64,000 nt of DNA from an uncultured Burkholderiales bacterium (GTDB taxonomy: Bacteria; Pseudomonadota; Gammaproteobacteria; Burkholderiales; Burkholderiaceae), in the NCBI GenBank assembly GCA_946480465.1, contig CAMLJY010000031.1, positions 1 to 64,000 on the forward strand, read 5' to 3'. The notes below the pieces were generated by a model. It was given only the letters and a program-made list of their open reading frames with translations. It did no database searches and had not been told where the DNA came from. A program made the translations under genes and the position numbers. This document shows positions 36,543 to 47,327 of the stretch, one piece after another; position 1 is the stretch's first letter; the number at the start of each line of letters is the position of its first letter.

Positions 36543-37130
36543 ATGTCCGACGGACCCGGGTCCGCCAAGCCCGAGAATCGCACGATGGCAGTCCCTTCCT
36601 CGCGCGGCGCGAACGCGTCGCCCGCCGCGTCCTGTCCCTCCAAGTATCTGGAGGGCTACCCGCCCGCGCTGCTGGCCCAGGTGCAGGGCCTGATCGACGC
36701 CGGCCGCCTGGCCGACGCGGTGGCGCAGCGCCATCCCGAGGCGCACGCGGTGCGCACCGAGCGGGCGCTGTACGACTACGTCTGCGAGCTGAAGGCGCGC
36801 CACATGAGGAGCGCGCCGCCGCTGGCCAAGGTGGCCTACGACGCGCAGCTGCACGTGCTGAAGAACGCGCTGGGCACGCACACCGCGGTGTCGCGGGTGC
36901 AGGGCGGTCAGTTGAAGGCCAAGCGCGAGATCCGCATCGCCGCGCTCTTCAAGGATGCGCCGGCCGACTTCCTGCGCATGATCGTGGTCCATGAACTCGC
37001 GCACCTGAAGGAGCGCGATCACGGCAAGGCTTTCTACGCGCTGTGCCGGCACATGGAGCCGGACTACCACCAGCTGGAGTTCGACCTGCGGTTGTGGCTC
37101 ACCGCGCGCGAGCTGCCGTCCGCTGCCTGA
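36543..37130 (+). CDS. YgjP-like zinc metallopeptidase
   Basis: A 195-residue protein of the YgjP/DUF45 type. The metal motif is HELAH in IVVHELAHLKERDHGKAF, with HxxxH and a following acidic/histidine cluster (ERDHGKAFY) as usual for the family, then CRHMEPDYHQLEFDLRLWL at the end. No signal peptide, so cytoplasmic. The start may be 36543 or the Met at 36585. In other bacteria YgjP-like proteins are poorly characterised; a proteolytic role is inferred from the motif only. Confidence 0.8.
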   Translation: MSDGPGSAKPENRTMAVPSSRGANASPAASCPSKYLEGYPPALLAQVQGLIDAGRLADAVAQRHPEAHAVRTERALYDYVCELKARHMRSAPPLAKVAYDAQLHVLKNALGTHTAVSRVQGGQLKAKREIRIAALFKDAPADFLRMIVVHELAHLKERDHGKAFYALCRHMEPDYHQLEFDLRLWLTARELPSAA

Positions 37131-37202
37131 GATCTGACGCGGCACACGGGAAAGCAGGGACGGGGGACCGGGCGCGGGAGACGGGATGGCGCGCGGCTTC
37201 GA

Positions 37203-38186
37203 TCAGCCCGAGCGCTTCGTCGCCGGCCGGGCGCGGCGCCTTGGTGCCGGGCCGCCCGCCGCCGGTGGCGCGGCCTCGGGCACGGGGAACACCGGCGCGT
37301 GCCGCGCCGGGTCCAGCAGCCACTCGCGAAAGGCCGCGAGCGCGGCGGTTTCGGTGGCCGCGCGCGGCACGCACAGGTAGTAGCCGCGGCCGGTGGAAAC
37401 AGGCAAAGGGAGCGGCATCTCGATGCGCCCCTCGGCCAGCTCGCGCTCCAGCAGGCACTGCTGCACCACCGCCACGCCCATGTTTCCGGCCACGGCCTCG
37501 ATCAGCCCGGCGCCCAGGTCGAAGCCGGCGGCCAGGCGCAGGCCGCGCGTGTCCACCCCTTGCGCCTGCAGCCACAGCGCCCAGTTGCCGGGATAGTCGT
37601 GGTGGTGCAGCAGCGGGAACTTCAGCAGGTCGGCCGGCGTGCGCACGTGCCGGGCCACGCTGGGATGGCAGATGGGCACGATCTCGCGCCCGATGATGTA
37701 AGTGGCCTTGACGTGGCGCGGCCAGCGGCTGGTGCTGGTCAGGCGCGTCTGGATCCACACGTCCACCTCGGACCGCTTCAGGTCGTCGTTGATCCAGGAG
37801 GGCTTGAACACGACCTGGCACCACGGGTGCTTGTCGTGGAAGGAAGCGAGCCGTGGCACCAGCCAGCGCATGTTCAGCGAAGGAATGGCGCTGACGCGCA
37901 GTTCCTCGCGCCCGGTGGCGCGCGAACGCGATGGTGCCGCCTCTTCCAGGATCGCCAGCGCGGGCTGGATGCGCGCGTAGTAGGACCGTGCGAAGGCCGT
38001 GGGCTGCACGCCGGCGGTGCTGCGTTCGAACAGGGCCACGCCCAGGGTGGCTTCCATGCGCTGGATGGCACGGCTGATCGCGCCCTGCGTCACGAACAGG
38101 CGCTGCGCGGCCCGCGTGAAGTTGCCCAGTTCCATCAGCGCCGCGAAGGCGTGCAGCTCGGTCAGCGATGGGGAGGTGCTGCGCAT
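37203..38186 (-). CDS. LysR-family transcriptional regulator
   Basis: A 327-residue regulator. The N-terminal winged HTH is typical: LTELHAFAALMELGNFTRAAQRLFVTQ, then GAISRAIQRMEATLGVALFERS (residues about 10-60; quoted in parts). The effector domain follows and ends with a Pro/Ala/Arg-rich tail of about 30 residues. It is divergent from the Bug-type binding protein operon at 38291, the classical arrangement for a LysR activator of uptake or catabolic genes. A short dyad in the intergenic region is a candidate site. Confidence 0.92.
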   Translation of the reverse strand: MRSTSPSLTELHAFAALMELGNFTRAAQRLFVTQGAISRAIQRMEATLGVALFERSTAGVQPTAFARSYYARIQPALAILEEAAPSRSRATGREELRVSAIPSLNMRWLVPRLASFHDKHPWCQVVFKPSWINDDLKRSEVDVWIQTRLTSTSRWPRHVKATYIIGREIVPICHPSVARHVRTPADLLKFPLLHHHDYPGNWALWLQAQGVDTRGLRLAAGFDLGAGLIEAVAGNMGVAVVQQCLLERELAEGRIEMPLPLPVSTGRGYYLCVPRAATETAALAAFREWLLDPARHAPVFPVPEAAPPAAGGPAPRRRARPATKRSG

Positions 38187-38204
38187 CCGGCTTATTACAG
38201 CACT

Positions 38205-38218
38205 TCATCAACCGATGA
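38205..38218. promoter_or_regulatory. Candidate LysR operator dyad
   Basis: TCATC-AACC-GATGA is a perfect 5-bp dyad 19 bp upstream of the lysR start and 73 bp upstream of the divergent Bug gene. LysR proteins bind interrupted dyads of this type in the shared promoter region. The short arms leave it tentative. Confidence 0.4.
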
Positions 38219-38290
38219 CCAGATGTCGATGGACGGCGGGGCGTGACGGCCCGCACAGTGGGCGCCTCACGCAACCCACTCCTGACGAAC

Positions 38291-39262
38291 ATGACCCTCC
38301 ACCGCCGCCACTTCATGCTCGCTGCCTCGTCCGCCCTGGCCGGCCCGCTGGCCGCGCAGACGCGCTACCCGGAGCGCCCCGTGACGCTGCTCGACTTCTT
38401 CACCGCGGGCGGCAGCACGGACTACTTCGCGCGGCCCCTGGCCGAGGAGATGGGCCGCCTGCTCGGCCAGCCCATGGTGGTGGAGAACAAGGCCGGCGGC
38501 GGTGGCGTGGTGGGTGCGGAAACCGTGGCGCGGGCCAAGCCCGACGGCCACCTGCTGGGCATGGCCTCGGTCAGCACCCTGGTGTCCAACCCGGCGGCAA
38601 ACAAGTCGATCCGCTATGACCCGCTGAAGGACTTCACGCTCATCACCACGCTGGTCACCGTGCCCAGCGCCACCGTGGTGCTGGCCTCATCGCCGTTCAA
38701 CACGCTGGAGGACGTGCTCAAGGCCGCCAAGGCCAAGCCCGGCACGGTCAGCTTCGCGAGCCCGGGCATCGGCTCGGCTGGGCACGTGCTGCTGGAGCAT
38801 TTCTCGCACCTGGCGGGCGTGAAGTTCAACCACGTGCCCTACCGCGGCAGCGGCCCGATCCAGTCCGACCTGATGGGCGGCCAGCTCGACGTGGCGAGCG
38901 ACAACATCCCCACCTTGCTGCCGCACATCCAGAGCGGCCGCCTGCGCGCGCTGGCCGTGCGCGACCTCAAGCGGGTGAAGGAGCTGCCGAACGTGCCGAC
39001 CTTCAAGGAGCTGGGTTTCGAGCCGGTGAGCCAGCCTCTGTGGTTCGGCCTGATCGGCCCGGCGGGCATGCCGAAGGACCTGGTGAAGCGCCTGAACGAG
39101 GTGGCGCACCAGGCCATGAAGTCGCCCGCGTTCCAGCAGAAGGCCGCCATGGCCGCCACCACCGTGGCGCCCAGCACGCCCGAGGAGTTCCAGGCGCTGG
39201 TCAAGCGCTGGCTCGAGCAGTTCAAGGCCACCGTGCAGTCCGCCCGCATCGTGCTGGAGTGA
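38291..39262 (+). CDS. Bug/TctC-type periplasmic solute-binding protein
   Basis: A 323-residue protein with signal peptide (HRRHFMLAASSALAGPLAAQ). The mature part shows the Bug family pattern: YPERPVTLLDFFTAGGSTDYFARPLAEEM, LGQPMVVENKAGGGGVVGAE, FKELGF and MPKDLVKRLNEVAHQAM (quoted as short parts of longer segments). Bug proteins bind small carboxylates for tripartite tricarboxylate transporters. No TctA/TctB membrane genes are nearby, as is common in Burkholderiales where orphan Bug genes abound. First gene of a three-gene operon divergent from lysR. Confidence 0.93.
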   Translation: MTLHRRHFMLAASSALAGPLAAQTRYPERPVTLLDFFTAGGSTDYFARPLAEEMGRLLGQPMVVENKAGGGGVVGAETVARAKPDGHLLGMASVSTLVSNPAANKSIRYDPLKDFTLITTLVTVPSATVVLASSPFNTLEDVLKAAKAKPGTVSFASPGIGSAGHVLLEHFSHLAGVKFNHVPYRGSGPIQSDLMGGQLDVASDNIPTLLPHIQSGRLRALAVRDLKRVKELPNVPTFKELGFEPVSQPLWFGLIGPAGMPKDLVKRLNEVAHQAMKSPAFQQKAAMAATTVAPSTPEEFQALVKRWLEQFKATVQSARIVLE

Positions 39263-39267
39263 GGTCC

Positions 39268-40155
39268 ATGCCGCCGCGACACACGCTGGACGACATGGTC
39301 TCCGTGCTGCCCGGCCGGCCGGAGCTGGCGTTGCCGCTGGTGTGCGATTCGCCGCACAGCGGCACGCGCTACCCCGACGACTACCGCTGCTCGGTGGACC
39401 ATGCGGCGCTGCGGATGGGCGAGGACACGCACGTCGACCGGCTGTGGGACCACGCGCCCGAGCTGGGCGCGACCCTGGTGCGGGCGCATTTCCCGCGCAC
39501 CTACATCGATCCCAACCGCGCGCTGTCCAACCTGGACACATCGATGATCGATGGGCCCTGGCCGGGCGAAGCGCGGCCCAGCGAACGCACGCTGACCCTG
39601 GGCATGGGCCTGGTGTGGCGCCAGACGCCCGCGCGGCTGCCCATCTACGACCGGCTGCTGCGCGTCGACGAGGTGCAGCACCGCATCGACACCTGCTGGC
39701 GGCCCTACCACCTGGCCTTGCACGCGGCCTGCGGGCAGGCCGTGGCGCGCTGGGGTGCGTGCTGGCACCTGAACCTGCACTCGATGCCCGGCAACGCCTA
39801 TGAGCGCCTGGGCCTGCCCGCCCGCCGCCCGCTGGCCGACTTCGTGCTGGGCGACCTGGCCGGCACCAGCTGCGAGCCGGCGTTCCGCGACCATGTGCAC
39901 GCGGTGATCCGCGAACACGGCTACGACGTGGCGGTCAACGACCCCTACGACGCCGAGGAGCTGGTGCGCCTGCACGGCCGCCCGGCGCAACGGCGCCACA
40001 GCCTGCAGATCGAGGTCAACCGCGCGCTGTACATGGACGAGGCCACGCGCGAGCCGAACGCCGGCTTCGAGCGGCTGCGGGCAGACATCGCCAGCATGCT
40101 GGTCGAGATCGCGCGCTTCGTGCGCCTGCGGGTGAACGAGAGGCACGCCTCATGA
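39268..40155 (+). CDS. N-formylglutamate amidohydrolase-family protein
   Basis: A 295-residue protein of the N-formylglutamate amidohydrolase family. Characteristic segments are LVCDSPHSGTRYP near the N-terminus, MGEDTHVDRLWD, FPRTYIDPNRALSNLDTSM, WHLNLHSMPG and QIEVNRALYMDE, which supply the zinc-binding and catalytic His/Asp/Glu residues. Members remove formate from N-formylglutamate in histidine breakdown, but no other hut gene is nearby. It starts 5 bp after the Bug gene with GAGG in place, and overlaps the next gene by 4 bp, so the operon may import and hydrolyse an N-acyl amino acid. Confidence 0.88.
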   Translation: MPPRHTLDDMVSVLPGRPELALPLVCDSPHSGTRYPDDYRCSVDHAALRMGEDTHVDRLWDHAPELGATLVRAHFPRTYIDPNRALSNLDTSMIDGPWPGEARPSERTLTLGMGLVWRQTPARLPIYDRLLRVDEVQHRIDTCWRPYHLALHAACGQAVARWGACWHLNLHSMPGNAYERLGLPARRPLADFVLGDLAGTSCEPAFRDHVHAVIREHGYDVAVNDPYDAEELVRLHGRPAQRRHSLQIEVNRALYMDEATREPNAGFERLRADIASMLVEIARFVRLRVNERHAS

Positions 40156-41363
40156 GCGCAATGGCCGCGCTGATGATGCGCAAGATGAGCGTCCGTCGTG
40201 CGGGCGCAGCCCTGCTGCTGACCGCGATCGCGGCCTGCGCCGGCGCCGCTGCGGGATCACGATCCGCGGCGGGCCCGTCCGGCGTCACGGCCGACAGCGT
40301 GCTGTTCGGCCAGTCCGCCAAGATCACCGGCAGCGCCGGTACCACCGCCGGACGGCAGTACCGCGACGGGCTGCGCCTGGCCTTCGATGCGGCCAACCGC
40401 GCCGGCGGCGTGCACGGCCGCCGGATCGACCTTCAGACGCTGGACGACCAGAACGACGGCGCCAAGGCCGCGGCCAACACCCGCGTGCTGGTCGAAGAAC
40501 GGCGCGTCTTCGCGCTGGCCGGCTACACCTTCACCGGCAGCGTGCGTGCGGCGCTGCCGATGCTGAAGGCGTTCGGCGTGCCGCTGGTCGGCGCCTACAC
40601 CGGCACGTCCGAGCTGTACGACGGCGCCCACCCGATGGTGTTTGCCCTGCGCGCCAGCTTTGCCGACGAACTGGCGGCCATCTTCCGGCACGTCGACACC
40701 GTGGGTTACGACCAGGTGGCGATGGTCCACTACGCGGACGCGCTGGGCGCGCAACTGCGTGACGACGTGGCCCGGCGCCTGCAGCACATCGGCCGCGGCC
40801 TGGTGGCCAGCGGCGCCATGCAGATGAATTCGCCCGACGCCCGCACTGCCGCCACCGGCGCCGTGCAGGCGCTGGCCCAGCGCTGCCCGAAGCTGGTGAT
40901 CCTGGGCGTGTCGGGGCGCGACGCGGCGGCCGTGGTGCAGGGCATGGCGGCCAGCGCCTGCCCGCCGGCGCGCTTCATCGGCCGCAACATCGTCGACATC
41001 GGGCTGTTGCAGCAGATCCTCGGCGAAGCGGCGCGTGGGGTGATCATCACGCAGGTGGTGCCCAACCCCACGCGCGGGATCCATCCGCTGGTCACCGAGT
41101 ACCGCGCGCTGCTGAAGCAGCGTGATCCACTGGCGCGGCCCGACTTCGCGGAGTTCGAGGGCTACATCGCCGGCCGCTGCGTGCTGCTGGCGCTGCAGAA
41201 GGCGGGGCGCGACCTGGACCGTGCCGGCTTCGTCAGGGCCCTGGAGGCGGTGACCCTGGAAGGCCCCGACCACTACCGCATCCAGTTCGGCCCCGGCCGC
41301 CGCGTGGGCAGCCGCTACACCAACATCGTGATGGTGACGGACAGGGAGCGCATCACGGACTGA
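40152..41363 (+). CDS. Branched-chain-type ABC substrate-binding lipoprotein
   Basis: A 403-residue periplasmic binding protein of the LivJ/Peripla_BP_6 type. The signal peptide ends in AIAAC, so it is probably lipid-anchored. Family features: FGQSAKITGSAGTTAG, YRDGLRLAFDAANRAGGVHGR, and a two-lobe pattern to the end. No permease or ATPase genes are adjacent, so it is an orphan binding protein. The ATGA overlap with the amidohydrolase gene shows cotranslation. Together with the Bug protein the operon has two different receptor types around one hydrolase. Confidence 0.88.
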   Translation: MSAMAALMMRKMSVRRAGAALLLTAIAACAGAAAGSRSAAGPSGVTADSVLFGQSAKITGSAGTTAGRQYRDGLRLAFDAANRAGGVHGRRIDLQTLDDQNDGAKAAANTRVLVEERRVFALAGYTFTGSVRAALPMLKAFGVPLVGAYTGTSELYDGAHPMVFALRASFADELAAIFRHVDTVGYDQVAMVHYADALGAQLRDDVARRLQHIGRGLVASGAMQMNSPDARTAATGAVQALAQRCPKLVILGVSGRDAAAVVQGMAASACPPARFIGRNIVDIGLLQQILGEAARGVIITQVVPNPTRGIHPLVTEYRALLKQRDPLARPDFAEFEGYIAGRCVLLALQKAGRDLDRAGFVRALEAVTLEGPDHYRIQFGPGRRVGSRYTNIVMVTDRERITD

Positions 41364-41523
41364 TGGGCGGGACCTTCCCCGATGCTGGAATGCCCGCTCG
41401 TGCTCCTGCTTCAGCGCCAGCAGGACCGAGCGGTCAGCGCCGTGGGCGAGGGGCAGGACGCCCGGCTTGACGACCCGTGCGCGCCGTTGCGGCATGCCGT
41501 GTCCGGTCCCGCGACAATTGCGC

Positions 41524-42927
<1,404 letters not shown>

Positions 42928-42929
42928 CG

Positions 42930-44222
42930 ATGGACTTCGCGTCGCTCGGTCTCTCCGCCGCCCTGCTGGAGGCCGCGCAGGACAGGGGTTATCACATCCC
43001 GACGCCGGTGCAGGCCGCGGCCATTCCCGCCGCGCTGCAGGGGCGCGACCTCATCGCCTCGGCCCACACCGGCTCGGGCAAGACGGCGGCCTTCGCGCTG
43101 CCGATGCTGCAGGAACTGGAACGCGCGCCCCGCAACAGCCCGCGCCGCACCCGCGGCCTGGTGCTGGTGCCGACGCGCGAGCTGGCGGCGCAGGTGGCCG
43201 AAGCCATCACCGCGCTGGCCGCGCACCTGGCGCCACCGCTGAAGCTGGCCTGCGTGTTCGGTGGCGTCTCCATCAACCCGCAGATGATGGCGCTGCGCGG
43301 CGGCGCCGACATCGTGGTGGCCACGCCGGGCCGGCTGCTGGACCTGGTGGACCACAACGCGCTGGGGCTGGCCGGCGTCACCCTGCTGGTGCTGGACGAG
43401 GCCGACCGCCTGCTGGATGCCGGCTTCGCCGACGAGCTGGCCCGCATCGCGGCCCTGCTGCCGCGCGGCCGGCAACGCCAGACGCTGCTGTTCTCCGCCA
43501 CCTTCCCGCCCGCGGTGCGTGCGCTGGCGCAGCAGCACCTGCTGGACCCGCTGCGCATCGACCTGCCGGACGAACCCGACGCTGCGCCCGACATCACGCA
43601 GCGCGCCCTGCAGGTGGATGCGCCACGCCGCACCATGCTGCTGCGCCACCTGATCAACAGCGAGCAATGGACGCGGGTGCTGGTCTTCGTCGCCACCCGC
43701 TACGCCACCGAACACGTGGCCGACAAGCTGACCCGCGCCGGCATCCCCGCCGCGCCGCTGCACGGCGAGCTGAGCCAGGGCGCCCGCATGCAGGCGCTGG
43801 CCGATTTCAAGGCCGAACGCCTGAAGGTGCTGGTGGCCACCGACGTGGCCGCGCGCGGCATCCACATCGCGCAGCTGCCGGTGGTCGTCAACTACGACCT
43901 GCCGCGCGCGGCGGCGGATTACACGCACCGCATCGGGCGCACCGCGCGGGCGGGGGAGAGCGGGATGGCGGTGAGCTTCGTCAGCGCGGACACCGAGGCG
44001 CATTTCCGGCTGATCGAGAAGCGGCAGGGGAAACGCGTGGAACGCGAGCGCATCGCGGGATTCGAGCCCACGGAAGAGAAGGCGGCGGCCGCGGGGGTGG
44101 TGGCCGGGCAGCTGCAGCCGCAGCCGCTGGACCCCAATGGCGGCATCAAGGGCAGGCGCAAGAGCAAGAAGGACAAGCTGCGGGAGGCGGTAGCGCGGGC
44201 GAGGGGGGCGGCACCTCGTTAG
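42930..44222 (+). CDS. DEAD-box RNA helicase (RhlE-like)
   Basis: A 430-residue DEAD-box helicase without the DbpA tail. Motifs: IPTPVQAAAIP (Q motif), AHTGSGKT, PTRELAAQV, TPGRLLDLV, LDEADRLLDAGF, SAT, ATDVAARGIHIA and HRIGRTARAG. The C-terminus is a basic tail ending in GRRKSKKDKLREAV, likely RNA-binding. The start is ATG 42930 or a GTG at 42924 that overlaps the dbpA stop; either way it is tightly linked to dbpA. Ribosome assembly or RNA decay are the usual roles; the specific substrate is not known. Confidence 0.9.
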   Translation: MDFASLGLSAALLEAAQDRGYHIPTPVQAAAIPAALQGRDLIASAHTGSGKTAAFALPMLQELERAPRNSPRRTRGLVLVPTRELAAQVAEAITALAAHLAPPLKLACVFGGVSINPQMMALRGGADIVVATPGRLLDLVDHNALGLAGVTLLVLDEADRLLDAGFADELARIAALLPRGRQRQTLLFSATFPPAVRALAQQHLLDPLRIDLPDEPDAAPDITQRALQVDAPRRTMLLRHLINSEQWTRVLVFVATRYATEHVADKLTRAGIPAAPLHGELSQGARMQALADFKAERLKVLVATDVAARGIHIAQLPVVVNYDLPRAAADYTHRIGRTARAGESGMAVSFVSADTEAHFRLIEKRQGKRVERERIAGFEPTEEKAAAAGVVAGQLQPQPLDPNGGIKGRRKSKKDKLREAVARARGAAPR

Positions 44223-44347
44223 ATGTGGCCGCGCGCCGAGCATCGATGCCCTCTGGGAGCGAACGGGTCAACCTTGGACTTCAGCCCTTCGAAGGTCGGC
44301 CGCACGCGAATGCGCCCGACCCCGGCGCGGTGGTCACCTGCGGCGGG

Positions 44348-45088
44348 TTACGGCAATGCCGTGTCGGCGACGGGTTTCACGGGGCTCATGTCGAGCAGCC
44401 ATTGCAGGCCGGCCTGGTAGGTCGTGGCATCCATGGCGTCGCTTTGCTTGGCCACCAAGTAGCACAGGCCGAAGCGTTGGGTCGTTGCGGTGAAGATCTT
44501 GTAGAAGTGGCGAGTGTCGACAATGCGATGAATCTTCCGCCAAGGTACGTGGCCCGGACGCCGGCTGCGGGGCGTTTTCAAGTGCAGGCCATGTTGATCA
44601 ATCCGGACATGATGGAGCCCCTCGAGACGCTTGAGGTCTCCGGAAACTGACCAGTGGAAGATGCGTGCAAGCGCACTGCGGATCCTCTGGCCCTTTATCC
44701 GCTTGGCGCGGGCGTCGAGGTATGCGAACAGCGGCTTCCGGTAATGCCACAACAAGAGCCAATAGACGATGGCGACAGGGCCGATGGAAAGGGCCTTGGT
44801 CTTGGTGTCCTTCCACGCCGGACCAAAGAGGTCTGTCCACCACGCATCGAAAAGGTAGAACAACGCAGTCTCGATCAGTGGAACCGCGGCGAGCAGCGCA
44901 TACGTCAACCTGGCCGAAGATTTGTTGGCGAGAGCTGTGCGGCGATCGTGCATCAGGAGCCGCCGTGCCACGGCTTCTTCAATGAGCGCTGCCGACTCTT
45001 TCGGGGTGATCCGGAACTCGAGCTCCAGCGGTGCTGGCGACGATGGGCTTGCGGACACATCCGCTTCGATCTCTGGCAGTGACTTCAT
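44348..45088 (-). CDS. Membrane protein, YcxB-like
   Basis: A 246-residue protein with a charged N-terminal region (RITPKESAALIEEAVARRLL), two membrane helices (YALLAAVPLIETALFYLF and LSIGPVAIVYWLLLWHY) and a C-terminal domain starting HGLHLKTPRS, PWRKIHRIVDTRHFYKIF that resembles the YcxB-like family. The local base composition is slightly less GC-rich than its neighbours. The start at 45088 is used; a GTG four codons upstream is possible. Function unknown. Confidence 0.65.
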   Translation of the reverse strand: MKSLPEIEADVSASPSSPAPLELEFRITPKESAALIEEAVARRLLMHDRRTALANKSSARLTYALLAAVPLIETALFYLFDAWWTDLFGPAWKDTKTKALSIGPVAIVYWLLLWHYRKPLFAYLDARAKRIKGQRIRSALARIFHWSVSGDLKRLEGLHHVRIDQHGLHLKTPRSRRPGHVPWRKIHRIVDTRHFYKIFTATTQRFGLCYLVAKQSDAMDATTYQAGLQWLLDMSPVKPVADTALP

Positions 45089-45130
45089 GGGCAGCCGCAC
45101 GGCGGGCAGAAGGGGGCAAGGACGAGGCCG

Positions 45131-47188
45131 TCAAGGCAACTGGTGCAGCGCCAGCGGCAGCACCGCCGTGGCCCCGGCCTCGCGCAGCAGCGCCGCGGCC
45201 ACGGTCGCTGACCAGCCGCTGCGGTAGCGGGCGTCGATCAGCAGCAGCGGGCCGGCGGGGATCTGCGCCGCGGGCCTCAGCGCCAGGGACTCGAAGAGCG
45301 CGGCCACCTTCGCGCCCGATGCGGCGTCCGCATCCGGCCCGGGGCCTGTCAGCTGCAACGCGTCGACCAGAGGTAGCCGGCCCACGGCAGCCACGTGCGA
45401 TGCCACCGAATCGATCAATCGAGAGTGCATCGCCGACGGCATCGGCACCACCGCCACCGGCCGGCCGCCCCAGCTGCGCCGCCAGCGGCCGAGCAGGTTG
45501 ACGACGCCGTCCAGCACCTGCGCGGGCGCGGGCCCGTCGGGTGCGGCGAACAGCGGCCGCAACACGTCGGCCCAGCCCGGGTCGTCGGCGAAAGCCAGGG
45601 CGCGGCCTTCGCTGCAGCCGGTGATGCGGCCCTTGCGGCCCGCGCGGCCGCCGGACGGCCACAGCTTGCGCGGCTCGATGATCACGTCGCGCCCGCGGGC
45701 GAACACGCGCGCTGCCTCGATGCGCGCATCACCCGGCCGCGCGCCCGGGCCGGGCAGTTGGCCGGTGCACACGCTGCAGCGCCCGCAGTCACTGGGGTCG
45801 GGATCGTCCAGCGCTTCCTGCAGGAAACGCATCAGGCAGGCCCGGCCGCCCGCGAACGACCGCATCAGGTCCGCCTCGCGCTCGCGCACCTGCGCCAGCG
45901 CCTGCCAGCGCGCGGCGTCGTAGCGCCATGGCTTGCCGGTCAGGGCCCAGGCCGAGCCGTCGCGCTGCACCACCTCGTCCACGGCCAGGATCTTCAGCAG
46001 GCCCTCCAGCCGGCCGCGCCGCAGCGTGGTGCCGTTCTCCAGCTCCAGCAGGGTCTGCGGGCCGTCCTGCAGCGCGCGCAGGATCTTGCCGACCCGCTCT
46101 TCGTCCGGCACGCCCGCGGTCGCGAAGTGGGCCCAGATCTGTTCGTCGGATTCGGCGGGCAGCAGCACGGCCACCGCGTCGTCCAGCGCGCGGCCGGCAC
46201 GGCCCACCTGCTGGTAGTAGGCCACCGGGGACGCCGGCGAGCCGACGTGGACGCAGAACGCCAGGTCCGGCTTGTCGTAGCCCATGCCGAGCGCCGAGGT
46301 GGCCACCACCGCCTTCAGCGCATTGCGGCGCAAGGCGTCCTCGATGTCCTGGCGCGCTGCCGCTTCCAGGCCGCCGTGGTAGGCCGCCACCTCGAAGCCG
46401 CAGGACTGCAGGAAGCCGGCCAGGCGCTCGGTCTCGGCGACGGTCAGCGCGTAGACGATGCCGGAGCCGGTGAACTGCTCCAGCGCGTCGGCCACCCAGG
46501 CATAACGCTCCAACGGAGCGAGTCCGGGGACCACGGCCAGGCGCAGCGACGAACGCGCGAGCGAGCCGCGGAAGGTCAAGGTGTGGGCCCCGAGCTGGCG
46601 GGCGACGTCCTCGGTCACGCGCTGGTTGGCCGTGGCGGTGGTGGCGAGCACCGGCGTGTCGGCGCCGATGCCCATCAGCGTCTTCGCCAGGCGCTGGTAG
46701 TCGGGTCGGAAGTCGAAGCCCCAGTCGGAGATGCAGTGGGCTTCGTCGATCACCACCAGCCCGGTCGCCGCCACCAGGCCCGGCAGGCGCCGCGCGAAGC
46801 CTGGGTTGCCGAGCCGCTCGGGCGAGACCAGCAGCACGTCCAGCCGGTCGGCGGCGATGTCGCCGAAGACCGCGTCCCAGTCGTCGAGATTGGTGGAGTT
46901 GACGGTGGCCGCGCGCAGGCCGGCCTTCATCGCGGCGCTGATCTGGTCGCGCATCAGCGCCAGCAGCGGCGAGACGATCAGCGTCGGCCCCTTGCCCGCG
47001 GCGCGCAAGGCCGAGGTGGCGGCCCAGTAGACCGCCGACTTGCCCCAGCCGGTGGCCTGCACCACGAGCACGCGGGCCCGCTGCTCGACCAGCGCTGCCA
47101 CCGCGGCGGTCTGGTCAGCACGGGGGCGCGCGGTGGGCCCAGCCATCGCGGCAAGGACCTGGCGCAGGTGATGTTCGGCAAGGCTCAT
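45131..47188 (-). CDS. recQ: RecQ-type ATP-dependent DNA helicase
   Basis: A 685-residue superfamily 2 helicase. Motifs: Q-region PRADQTAAVAAL, Walker A ATGWGKSAVYW, DEAH box in VIDEAHCISDWGFDFRPDY (diagnostic for RecQ), TTATAN, SALGMGYDKPDL and the QxxGRAGR motif. A zinc-binding RQC-like part follows (LMRF through CGRCSVCTG). No HRDC domain is evident; instead the last 80 residues (PLLLIDARYRSGWSATVAAALLREAGATAVLPL, in part) resemble a phosphoribosyltransferase fold, as in the RecQ fusions of some bacteria. The ATG at 47188 is chosen over an upstream extension of unlikely composition. Confidence 0.9.
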   Translation of the reverse strand: MSLAEHHLRQVLAAMAGPTARPRADQTAAVAALVEQRARVLVVQATGWGKSAVYWAATSALRAAGKGPTLIVSPLLALMRDQISAAMKAGLRAATVNSTNLDDWDAVFGDIAADRLDVLLVSPERLGNPGFARRLPGLVAATGLVVIDEAHCISDWGFDFRPDYQRLAKTLMGIGADTPVLATTATANQRVTEDVARQLGAHTLTFRGSLARSSLRLAVVPGLAPLERYAWVADALEQFTGSGIVYALTVAETERLAGFLQSCGFEVAAYHGGLEAAARQDIEDALRRNALKAVVATSALGMGYDKPDLAFCVHVGSPASPVAYYQQVGRAGRALDDAVAVLLPAESDEQIWAHFATAGVPDEERVGKILRALQDGPQTLLELENGTTLRRGRLEGLLKILAVDEVVQRDGSAWALTGKPWRYDAARWQALAQVREREADLMRSFAGGRACLMRFLQEALDDPDPSDCGRCSVCTGQLPGPGARPGDARIEAARVFARGRDVIIEPRKLWPSGGRAGRKGRITGCSEGRALAFADDPGWADVLRPLFAAPDGPAPAQVLDGVVNLLGRWRRSWGGRPVAVVPMPSAMHSRLIDSVASHVAAVGRLPLVDALQLTGPGPDADAASGAKVAALFESLALRPAAQIPAGPLLLIDARYRSGWSATVAAALLREAGATAVLPLALHQLP

Positions 47189-47327
47189 GCCGCGATTGTC
47201 GGTCGCCTTCCCCGTGGTGCGAGGGCGTGTTCGGCGCTGGATGCTCATCGACGTGGCCGTCTCAGGGCGCAGATCGCGCGGGCAAATCCGCGTATCGTCC
47301 GGGCGGTCTTCGTCTCCTTTGCCGCTC

